Below, piece by piece: positions 23,263-33,306 of a DNA stretch of 64,000 nt; positions within the stretch are counted from its first letter, which is position 1, and each line of letters begins with the position of its first letter. Both the position numbers and the translations under genes were made by a program. Below the pieces are notes generated by a model that was not told the DNA's origin, ran no database searches, and saw only the letters and a program-made list of their open reading frames with translations. Source of the DNA: Hypomesus transpacificus (lineage: Eukaryota > Chordata > Actinopteri > Osmeriformes > Osmeridae); the NCBI RefSeq assembly GCF_021917145.1, contig NW_025813796.1, positions 310,001 through 374,000 of the forward strand. The letters are read 5' to 3'.

Positions 23263-25620
23263 ATTGCTTTGCTATGGCTGTAGCACCACTCTGCGACTCC
23301 CTGTGAAGGGTTGCATCGTACACTGGGGAGGAACCGAAACTGACAGCAGCAGAAAGAATTCCATGAAGAGTGGTTTTAAAAGAAGTTTTGTGTGAAAGGA
23401 GTAGCTATTGTACGGTAGGGCAGCATGACACAATGGTGGGCTAGTCCTGGATCTCTGCTCCTCCTACATCTCAGAGTACAGTATGGACATACAGATAGCA
23501 CTGTGATCGTCTAACGGACACTGACCCCTGACCCGTGAACTGTGAAGTCGCACACAGGAACACACTTACAGGAACAAACATAGGAACACGCACACACATA
23601 CACACACATACACACACGTACACACACATACACTTTTGGAGCCTGGTCAGACTCGGATAACGTATACACTGGTGTCTGCCACAGCAATAATATTAAACAC
23701 AGAGAGAAGTGTACAGTTGGTGGGTGTTCTGTGTACATTCTGCACATGTCAAGCAGCATTGGCACAGAAATCAAAAGCATGCATAAATGTAAAAGATGTC
23801 ATACAGGCAAGTATGTAAATGGAGAAAAAAATGTTGTCCAGAAAAGATCTAAAAGGTCTAAACATTCATGACCAAATCCGACTGCATCTGGGCAGTTTCA
23901 TTGATCTTGATGTTACAGTGTTAAATGGTTACACTACCACCTGGTGGCAAGGAGTGATAATTTAGACAAAACAAGCCAGGTTGTAGCCCTGGGGGTCAGG
24001 CAGCAAAGGTTCAGAAAGATGGTTAGGTGGTACAGCATTTACCGTAGCAGATATTATCCAAGATATGCTAACTTCATACCCAGAGCTCATGAATGAATCT
24101 ATGAATTAATTGATCATGGTAGCACACATTTACTGGAAATAATCTGAATATTTAACCATGAGCACTATATATGTACTGTAGCTTGAATGAGTGAGACACT
24201 GAATGTTTGAATAGATTCCACAGACATTGCACACACTATTCCCTTCCAAACGATGCATATGAAAGCCTCATCTGTGATGTCACTTTGGTCACATATCACA
24301 TATTTTCCACTTGTATTCCGCTCAGGTTTCAGTTCTGCCCCCTGTATTTGAGTTCAGAACCCAGCTTGGGAACCAACATGCGTGCTGCAGAAACTAAAGA
24401 CGAAGGTTTGATGGTCTGTGGAGGGGTGTAGGATTGTGGGTATGTGTGTGTGGGGGGGAAGGGCGTGAGGGGAAGGCATGCGTGTGCGCGCGTGTGTGTG
24501 TGTGTATGCAAGGGGTGGACAGATCATAGATTACTGTGGCGTGACTATAAAAGGACACGAGGTATTAGGTGCAGTGAGTTACCCAAATGTGTCTCCCTTT
24601 TGTTTACCAGTGCACCTGGTTAACGGTCCCTCCTCCCAAGGTCAGTTCTGCTACAGTATTACTCAACATGTAAACAAGCCGTGCAACCATGTGACGTTGT
24701 TTCCTGCTCTGGAATTGAATGGACTGATGAACTGACGTGAAACTCAATCAACAACTGATTTACACGTTTTAAAATGTTGTCAGTCAATCAGTTTAATGTT
24801 CCTTAACTTGTGTGAGCTAAGAAGGAGCTAAGACAACTACCCATATATGGAACTGTACAATAACATCCAGCCTGGGTGTCTTGTTAGAGGAATAGGTGTC
24901 TGTGTGATGGTGACAGGTATTACAGTTTGTAATTGCCCTCTGATTAAACTGAAAATTGAGCTGGTAAACACAAACCTTTGCACTGTGACAACTGTAGTCT
25001 CCACTTGAATGTGTGCATGCGTGTGTGTGTGTGAGTGTGCGCGCGCGTGTGTTCAATCGCTTATGGGAAGGGGGGTGGACACGAGAGATCAAAGAAACGT
25101 ATTTTGAAAAGAGTGTTGTAAAATTGTAACTGTTGCAAAGAATAGTGATCACCTATACTCCTTTAGAATGGATACATGACAATATAGACGCAATATCATA
25201 TTACTCTGTACTAAGGAATGCAACTGCGCACATGCACAGAAAAATATGTTTTTATGAAAATAAATGTATAAATATATGACAAAATATATTTAATTAGAAT
25301 GCTATGCACCCTTATAGAGTTGTTATGGATGTTATTTACGCATATTATAGTAACTACTAGACTATAGGCTAATGCCCGCATCATGGAGGATGTAGGGGCT
25401 TTGTAGGCATTTGAACTTGTTTTCTTTTTTTATTGTCATGGAGAGAGGAAAAACAAACAATATAAGCCTTTCAATCAGAATCATTCTGACATGAAATAAT
25501 GTATAGATCATCTATCCTGTACACCAGCTCAAAACCATTTACAGAAGTTATTAAATAAAGATGTGACATAATGTGTTTTTCTCTTTAAATATTGTAACAT
25601 AAAGATACATTTGTTGTCCG
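21536..25620. other. ank1 3' flank / probable long 3' UTR
   Basis: I see no further gene. The stretch holds A-rich clusters near 22060-22220, a (CT)n tract at 23140-23262, (CA)n at 23586-23632, (GT)n near 24480-24505 and 25018-25050, and an AATAAA at about 25259. Open frames across the low-complexity parts are compositional artefacts. Confidence 0.5.
21908..21967 (+). other. Possible alternative last exon or UTR exon of ank1
   Basis: After a pyrimidine-rich stretch and CCCAG, a phase-0 frame of 19 residues (DRTSTAKPTTKTHPGDRGK) runs to a TGA. It would splice in frame from the exon ending at 21204, replacing the 21467-21535 end. Nothing but the splice signals and phase supports it. Confidence 0.25.
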
Positions 25621-25666
25621 ATTTAAATGATGGTAAATGGTAAACGTGTAGTCAAGACCCAGTGAA

Positions 25667-25682
25667 ACTACATGTCCCAATG
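25667..25682 (+). promoter_or_regulatory. ZNF143-like motif upstream of eif4ebp1
   Basis: ACTACATGTCCCAATG resembles the promoter element ACTACAnnTCCCA bound by ZNF143 or its partner complexes. It sits about 335 bases before the eif4ebp1 start codon. There is no TATA box, as expected for a housekeeping-type promoter. Confidence 0.4.
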
Positions 25683-26001
25683 AGCTCCACCGTGTCATTT
25701 CTTATGCGCTAGTCTGACGCCCCCTTGTTTTAGCCTATCACGATGGGTGTTGATTTGACGGAGTGCAGAGACACGCCCTTACGGTTTTTGTAGTAGATGT
25801 TTTTTTGGTGCACGTGGAGGTTTCAACGTTGTGGTTATGCAGATATTTGACTGAATGTGTAATATGTGTTAGCAATTCTCGCTTTTAAGGATTTTTTATT
25901 TACATTTCAATTCATTTAATTCGCAGTTATTATATATTTTAAAGCGTATCAGTCAGCCACTTTGCATTGGTTTCTAGATAAGACGACACATTTGGAGAGG
26001 C

Positions 26002-27118
26002 ATGTCAAAAGGCAATCAAACCACCAGTCGGGCGATCCCGACCACCCGAAAAATCATCATCAACGATGCAGCACACATGCCTCAAGATTACTCTACAACT
26101 CCTGGAGGAACCATATTCAGCACCACTCCAGGAGGTAACGTGGGGAACCTCAACAATAGTCATAACATTAGCTGCATGCAATGATACGGCTATTATTAAT
26201 TTAATTAAGATACAGACACTAAGAATGTTGTCTACTTATGCCGCCCATAGCCTATTGACGTGACTGACGTGTTCACGTGGTCCAATCCTATGAGCTATAC
26301 AAAATAATCCCTGTTGTTGTTGACGGAAACATGTTTGCTAAATGTCCAAAACACTAACATTCTATACTTAACCATCAAGAGTTAAAAAGTAATATGTAAC
26401 TTTTTCCCAACAAAATCCAATATTGTCCCACAATTGACTTCAAATAGACCCTTAATCCTAGATACAACACTTTCCTCAGAGGGATTGAGAGTTAGTAGAG
26501 ATGTGGGAATGTTGGCACCAAACTCATCTGGCTACTGACATTATCACTCCAGATACCATGTTCCCTTGTGTTTGGTTCAAACACAAGCTGCTCCTAGAGA
26601 GTATACCCTTCCAATATATTGTGTACGTTAAATGCTCAATATGGCCTTAGACTGAAACAAATCTGGGTAGGGTGGATCTTGAGCATGTTTGTATGCAGAC
26701 ATTCAGTTTGTAACACAAATCACAGCCAATACAATGACTCGTCATTTTTTTTTTCTTCTCTACCACGCTAAAACCAACCCCTAGGCACTCGAATCATCTA
26801 TGACAGGAAGTTCCTCCTGCAGTGTCGAACATCTCCTCTGGCCCGTACCCCCCCCACCAGCCTGCCTGATATCCCAGGGGTGACCAGCCCCATTTTGGCT
26901 CACCCCAAACAGACCTCAAACACAACCAGCCACAGCCCCCAAGCTCAAGGAAGTGCGGGTAAGAGTCCGAGCTTTGTGTGTCTGTCGATTCACGGAGCTG
27001 TGGTGAATATTCATGCACCTTATGAGCGGTTGTCATTTATAACTGAACGTTAACTCAAAGCGTTTGTTGGGTTTTGTTTCTTAAAGAGGAGGATGCCCAG
27101 TTTGAAATAGACATTTAG
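26002..27118 (+). CDS. eif4ebp1: eIF4E-binding protein (4E-BP), complete
   Basis: 4E-BPs block cap-dependent translation by occupying eIF4E until mTORC1 phosphorylates them. Exons 26002-26134, 26785-26958 and 27087-27118 join in frame (phases 1 and 1) to 112 residues. The RAIP motif is at residues 10-13 (SRAIPTTRK), the priming phosphosites lie in [17 protein letters not shown], and the eIF4E-binding helix YDRKFLL is intact. A Ser-Pro and Thr-Pro site follows in [10 protein letters not shown], and the TOS motif FEIDI closes the protein, with Ile where mammals have Met. The tail-to-tail neighbour is the nodal gene. Paralogue choice is uncertain: adjacency to ank1 argues for eif4ebp1 (human 8p), adjacency to a nodal gene for eif4ebp2 (human 10q). 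Family membership is certain. Confidence 0.93.
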
Positions 27119-27345
27119 TCATCAGAAATGGCCACCATGAAGACGCCACGGCAACAACAGGAAGAACCTAATTATACAATAGCGTGAAAATGAAGTTAAC
27201 TATGAACTTTTACCTCACATCTGTCCTTACAGGGCAAATACATTTCCTATGTAACACATTATGCTGCATACATAGATGTACATGGTCTCTTTATTTTTAA
27301 GCATAATCCTGACCTTTTTTGTGTTACAGAGGAACTCTTCCAGAT

Positions 27346-27533
27346 GATTGTTTTATTTAGTAATAATGTATGTTATTTGCCAGTATAGGCTTCAAATGGC
27401 ATGTTATTACTCTTAAGGAACTGGAGCAGAAAATTTAAAGATTTGTTTATTTAGTAATAATGTATGTTATTTGCCAGTATAGGCTTCAAATGGCATGTTA
27501 TTACTCTTAAGGAACTGGAGCAGAAAATTAAAA
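27346..27533 (+). repeat. 94-bp tandem duplication in the eif4ebp1 3' UTR
   Basis: Two nearly identical 94-base units run head to tail (27346-27439 and 27440-27533). They differ by only a few bases around the junctions, so the duplication is recent. Confidence 0.92.
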
Positions 27534-27634
27534 GATTTTTTTTGTTAATCTTGTGGGTTCTTTACTGTCTCATATTTGTTTTCAATGGAATAATTTTGGA
27601 AATCAGAACAGTTGCTTGAAGCAAAATACAAAAC

Positions 27635-27640
27635 TTTATT
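27635..27640 (-). promoter_or_regulatory. Candidate polyA signal of the nodal gene
   Basis: TTTATT on the plus strand gives AATAAA on the minus strand, about 400 bases beyond the nodal stop codon. Confidence 0.45.
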
Positions 27641-27767
27641 GATCAAATGTGATCCATAGACAGTTTAGAAAAAAAATATTTATATACTGTTAGCTCAAGA
27701 CATATTTACATAAAATAATACTGCATCAACTGTCATGCAGAAAAAATTGAAGCGCTTTCAAGGTAAT

Positions 27768-27773
27768 AATAAA
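27768..27773 (+). promoter_or_regulatory. Candidate polyA signal of eif4ebp1
   Basis: AATAAA lies about 650 bases after the eif4ebp1 stop and beyond the tandem duplication. It is past the opposing nodal signal at 27640-27635, so the two 3' UTRs would overlap. Confidence 0.45.
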
Positions 27774-27812
27774 GACAGCATGACTGTATACCGGTACAAA
27801 GAATAGTGTGTA

Positions 27813-27826
27813 GCGCCCTCTAGTGG
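27813..27826 (-). promoter_or_regulatory. CTCF-like site between eif4ebp1 and the nodal gene
   Basis: The minus strand reads CCACTAGAGGGCGC, a full match to the vertebrate CTCF core consensus. Confidence 0.5.
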
Positions 27827-28040
27827 GTGTCATCTCATTTAGTGCTTAAATTCAAAATCTTAGTCAACAACAACAGGACTGTCTAATTGGGCTTTAGTAA
27901 TGGTGTTGTCTGGGCCGTGGGGTTTTCTAGTGGTGTTCCAGGTAGCAGTCCTCTCTTGGTAGAGATGTTTTCTGGTTAGTGGTGTTCTCTATGTACTGGT
28001 GGTTTCTGGGATATGCCTGGGAGTGCGGCCTCCATGTTTC

Positions 28041-29912
28041 TCAGTGGCAGCCGCACTCCATTACCACCATGTCCTCGTGGTTCTGCATCAGCATCTCGCT
28101 GTTCTCGTAGTAGAGCATGGAGAGGGGCGCCAGGCGCGTGGGCACGCAAGACGGGCACGGTACCCTGTCCGGGTGATGCATCTTCAGAAGGCTCTGGAAA
28201 AAAAGAGAGAGAGAGAGAGATGAGACAAGAAATATTAGCGACCAGCAGAAGCAGTGGCGTAGCATTCAAAGACATTGAATATTCCTGTAATTGGACATGT
28301 GCGAAATACATGTTTAGTGTCAAGTGTTACCTGCATGAAGGCGTGGTTGGTTGGCGTGAAGGACTCGCCCAGAGGGGTGGGGCAGCTGCCCTCACAGCGG
28401 TACGCATTGTAGCGTTTGGGGTAGACGATCCAGTCACTCCAGCCAATCTGGTCAAAGTCCACCCACATATCCACTCTCTTGCACAAGGGGCCTTTCCTCT
28501 CCTTAGTGGGGGAACCAGCAGCAGCGACCCCTGCCCCGATCCTGGGTCCATCCTGCTGGTGCCTTTTCCTACGACGGGCTCCAGGGGTGGCGACGGCTGG
28601 GGTCCGATCCCGGTCCAGGGTGACGTATTTGGAGAGTTCCGCCGTACGGATCAGAGTGGGGGATCGCTGTCCCTCTTGGGCGGCGTTCTGTTTGGAGAAC
28701 ACCACCATCATGACCCGTTGTCCAGTGCCATGGTGAACCTCCTCAGGGTCCTGGTTCTCCTCCTCCTCCCCAGCTGGTCTCCCGTCCTCTGGGGGAGACG
28801 TGGTCGTGTCCTGGAGCAGCCAGGAGCGGAGCAGGGCGGTGACGTTGAATACTTTCCAGGAGGACGTGGAGTTCATGGAGCTGGGCTCGGCACTGAGGCG
28901 ACCCAGGAAGAGCCTCTTCTCTGGGCAGGGATGGCTGACACACTGGCCTCTCTGGGAGTGGTAGAGGTCCACGGTGGCTCTGTCAGAGACTGTGAAGACT
29001 GGCAGGCGGATCCTCAGTTCAGAGCGCTGGACGGTGTCACTCGCAGAGATGGAGGACATGTCGAAGGTGACAGACCATCTTTCACCAGCCTGGAGACAAC
29101 CTGGAGAGATAAGATGGAAACAAAGTCGGTTAGGCAATTAATGAGACAGACAGCCACACAATAACATGGATAGAACATCAGTACAAGTCTCTGTCTGTGT
29201 CTATGTAAATAACAGACATGCCCCATTCATTAAGCTCGATAGTGATAGATCGTGTCACCCACTGCGGGTGACCAGCTCACACGAAATCCTTTCTCATGCG
29301 ATGAGCAATCAATGAAGTAAAATGTTTTTTATTGTCTTACAGTGGATTGCTCTGTATTTGACACGCTTGTACCAGACTGCAGCTAGCATACACACTCAAA
29401 TTATCCTCGACAAATTAAGCTCCGAACTCTACAATAAACGTTTGGAGTTCCTCAAAAAGTGAATAAAAACACGGACACAACAACTTCAATTTCAAGAAGG
29501 CCTATGTTTACGCTTAAATGGTTTGTGGTTTGATTAAAGACCTGGCCTAAAATCAAAATGTTCATAATGAAGACTGTACATTAGAAGACTTACTTTTAGC
29601 CTCCAGGCTCAAAACAGAGTCGGAGTCATGGAGACGCGGGTTGTCCTGGCTCTTTGATGGAGCGGCGCTGAAAGCGTGAGCGGCAGCGGCGTCTCCAGCC
29701 AATAAAGTCCGGTAGAGTTGCATCATGTAGAGCGGAAACCTGTTGGATTGGTGCACAGTGTGCCTTCGATTCACATCTCCAACAGGCCGAGATAATCCAC
29801 GCATCTTGAGCAAAGAACTCTCGTGATTCCCCGGGGCAGCCTCTGTTCCGACAACGCATGTCAAATTCACCAGAAGAAGCACAGAAACGACACCCAGAAT
29901 TAGTCCTTCCAT
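28041..29912 (-). CDS. spaw: Nodal-related TGF-beta ligand (southpaw-type), complete
   Basis: This is a secreted Nodal ligand; in fish such proteins drive mesendoderm formation or, for southpaw, left-right asymmetry through activin receptors. Exons 29912-29594, 29100-28331 and 28193-28041 join in phases 1 and 0 to 413 residues, the usual three-exon nodal layout. A signal peptide covers about residues 1-22 ([19 protein letters not shown]). The prodomain extends to a furin site RRRKR at 282-286, leaving a 127-residue mature ligand. The mature part has seven cysteines and the signatures [30 protein letters not shown] and ECGCH. The usual adjacent CC pair is CPSC here. A C-terminal His and linkage with htr1a and rnf180 make southpaw the best guess over ndr1 or ndr2. 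The Nodal family call is firm; the paralogue is about 50-60% sure. Confidence 0.93.
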
Positions 29913-30066
29913 TTTTCCAATTCAGTAAAGTTCTTATCCTACTTCTGTATTCCCGAAATAGTGATGTCTAAACTCTAGGAACAAGGGGTAGCTCTTTCTC
30001 TAGTAATACCTCTTGCACGTAGCTCTGTCAGGTCGAGAATGGCTAAGGTGAGTTGCTGACGCACAG

Positions 30067-30075
30067 CCTTTTATA
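30067..30075 (-). promoter_or_regulatory. TATA box of the nodal gene
   Basis: The minus strand reads TATAAAAGG about 155 bases before the start codon, a near-ideal TATA box. It predicts transcription starting near 30040. Confidence 0.7.
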
Positions 30076-31189
30076 AAAATCCTTCTGTCATTTGAGGAGT
30101 TCTGTCAGGACACAGGCTTTGAAGTAACCGTGTGATCCACATGAGCAATGGGCCTACTCAAAGGGCTAGGCTACATCAAGTCTTTTATCGAAACCAATCG
30201 TTCTTTAGAGTAGGCTAGGCAAGGTGTGAAAACTCTAATACATCTGCATTGAGAGTTGTTTATTAGAAATCCCTTTGATAATGTGTCCTGACAATAATAT
30301 TAGTTAAGCAGATTATAAAATAAAAATTGCGCTTTGATTAATAGGAAAAGGCATAGGAATGAATCAACACGGGTTTTCTTTAAATTGGTGCAGGTAGGCC
30401 TATTACGTATTTACGTTAACATGAGAGGAGACTACCTCTTTATGAAACGAAGAAGCATGATGGACCACAAACAAAAATCTTGACTGGAAAAGTAGGCATA
30501 TGAATTGTAGATATTCCAGAGACAAAATAGGCTAAATCAAACTGTGTTTGATCTTTCAGCATTAAACAAATTGGCATTGTAAACTGTAAAATGGTGCTTG
30601 CCTAAAACACACAGAAAAAGGATTCCGTGCTCTTCATTTTGGTGGTCAGGTTTATTACTAACTTTATTACGAAGACATCATCATTGGTTGTCAAGAGACT
30701 CCAACGCGTGGCTTTTATGATGATGTATGAAAATATAAAACGGTCTATGATCAGGTCGTTCTGTCCGCTCTGTGAATGGCTCTCCATCTCCATCAAGGGC
30801 AGAAAAGGTTCTTGATGTTTCTGAACTCCTTTTATTGTCAGGGATCCAATAGGTTTGAAACGAAAGTCAAAACAATTATGTATCGATCAGTTTTCAATTG
30901 TCTTTAAATGATTTGAATTGCTCTTTGAATCAACAATCAACTCATAGGCTACATGAAAGAAAACACAGCTCACGTTTGATCGCTAACTATAGGCTATTTA
31001 CAGTTTATGCAGTTAACTAGGCTATAACAATTAATATGTATTGCGTTGCACATTCGTGTAGATACATGATTTAATTGCAATGGTATGATGAGGTCCAAGT
31101 TGTTCCTTTCATCCCTTATGTTTCAAATACAGTGAAAGCCCGTGGTCCCTTTACAGACGGCGCTCATTTCGTTCCGTTTTCTAGTTAAC

Positions 31190-31203
31190 CCAACAGGGGG
31201 CGA
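31190..31203 (+). promoter_or_regulatory. CTCF-like site upstream of the nodal gene
   Basis: CCAACAGGGGGCGA fits the CTCF core consensus in plus orientation, about 1.1 kb beyond the nodal TATA box. Confidence 0.4.
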
Positions 31204-31598
31204 TGTGTGACTGTTGGTCAACCAACGAAGACATTGGCTATACAGGAACGCGCCGTAGTTTGTACCTTTTTAGACTGGGAAGGATTCCGTTTTGAATCTT
31301 AAAAAATTGCCATTTTAAATCACGTTAGCTATTTACTGTGTGTGTTTTGAGAGCCTTCGTAAATAATCCCAAACGTATAGTACTGCGCTTTAATATTCTT
31401 TGGAGAATGTCACCTAGGCCTGTGTGTGAGTTCAGTAGGCTATGTGCCATCCAGACAGGACCAGCCGCGTGGAGCACTATCAGCACTGAGCTTGCATCTG
31501 CGTGTGCAGCCACAAAAGTCCTCCATAAACCATGGTGTTCACAAAATAAACAAAAACATAAGTGGACAATTTTTTATTAATAGATTTTATATAGGCGC

Positions 31599-31602
<4 letters not shown>

Positions 31603-31641
<39 letters not shown>
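31603..31641. repeat. Poly-C run of 39 bases
   Basis: An uninterrupted run of 39 C bases on the plus strand, among the longest in the window. Confidence 0.95.
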
Positions 31642-31643
<2 letters not shown>

Positions 31644-33186
31644 AAGTGGGAACCTAGATTCGCCCCTGTTCCCAACTGTAGCCTACAAATCCTGTTTCTC
31701 TCGACCACAATCACGATAAACCTGAAAAAAATCTTTTTTTTTTTGAAGCAGTAGGCGATTATGTTTGTTTGGAAGGGGGCTGTTTTTGTGCTTTTAGAGA
31801 AAAAGCGACACAAGGCTGCGTTGGGACCGCCCGGGAAAACAAAGAATCCGTAAATATTAAAGGGCTTTCAGTGGCCTCTACGTCAATAGAATAATGAGGA
31901 TAATTATCAGCAGAGCGGAGGAGTGCCCGTAATTGAAACATTGCCTTTGATAGCACCCTGCATTCAGTTAGACCGCTGTTTGATTAAGATTTGGACAGAG
32001 ATGTGGATCTTTTTTCGCTTATGTCCATTAAAATACACTTAGTAGAAGACTATATCTACAGTTCTAGCCTTTTAAATTTGGTAATTTATTGTGGATTATC
32101 ATATTTTTTTATATTAATTAAAAAGGAATAATTCACAGTAGGTGCTATGGCGTCTAGATCTCCTACAGAACTAACTACATCACTTCTATCCATACTGTTC
32201 TTCAAAATAAATAAAGTGTAAAAAGCCAGACATCTTCATCAAGTCAGCCCACAGCTATAAACCCTACAATAATCTAGCCTCATCCACCAGTTGAAGTGAT
32301 CTAATAATATTTTTTCAATGCTCTTGCCCTTTTCCTAGCCCCTTCACCCCCTCTGCTCCATGCCCGGTGTGCCCACTTCCACTCCTGTCAGTCATTCTAA
32401 CTCAAAGAGCCTGCAACCTTTTCCACCATCACCATCGCTGACCACAGATACAGTCTGGTCCTACCTTTGAATCCATCACTCTCACACCAAATCATTTGCA
32501 TTTATATTGACGTGCAGGATATTGTCGTGTAGACTGACAGGTGTTGAAAAATGATTTTGTCCAACATTTAATTTTTGTTTCAAGGATTCTTGAACAGGTT
32601 TAGGCCCTCCAGCGTACCAGGTCTCAGCTGTACAGTCTCAGGATCAGTATTAATGCTATACTAGCAAAGATAGTGAAGGTCAGTCAAATGTTCTTGGTTT
32701 GTATCTGTGCATCATCATTAGCCTTGTGATCATTTGATAGTTTTCCTTGCAGGACGATTGCTGATAAGAGGGGTCAGCGCTAGCAATTTTGCATGGAGCT
32801 GATGGCAACGACGAGCGTTGACATTAAAATGAGGACAACCAACTGAACTGTGGGACGTAATCTTTGTGACGGTGTGTTATGGTCCATTTGGGGGCGTTGA
32901 ACTTGCATTTGTATTCAGCTCTCTAGTTGGCTCAGCGGGACCAGTCTACGGGCGTAGGTTGGAGGAAGCAATTGCTAGAAAATAATAGGCCTCAGAAACT
33001 GTGTTTTAAAAGAAATAGGGATTAGGTAAGCCCCTATCATACACAAAGGTTTGACCTGATATACCTCAAGTAGTGGTAATTAGAATTAATAGCAGGTACT
33101 ATTGTAAGAGCCGATATTGTTGTCTTCTTAGTCCATTGTTCATTTGGTGAGAAATACAGGAAGGTTGAAATTACGGAACATTATGT

Positions 33187-33306
33187 TCTTTCTCATACAA
33201 CTTTACAATACAAAAGTAGACTTCAGAGATCTTTTTCTTTTCTTTCAGTTTTGCATACAACTTTATAATGCGAAAGTAAACTTCAGTGGAATAAACGATT
33301 CTGTTC
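33187..33306. repeat. Imperfect 60-bp tandem repeat
   Basis: The motif ATACAACTTTA..ATAC/GC..AAAGTA.ACTTCAG occurs twice with a 60-base offset (from about 33194 and 33254), with roughly a tenth of positions changed. Confidence 0.7.

Noticed and set aside
28013-29164. A 383-residue plus-strand frame over the nodal gene
   Set aside because: It is a shadow of nodal exons 2 and 3 and runs across their intron; it has no domain.
32336-32480. A Pro/Ser-rich frame of about 40 residues after a CTAG acceptor-like site
   Set aside because: Short, no family signature, no neighbouring exons; probably chance or a decayed repeat.
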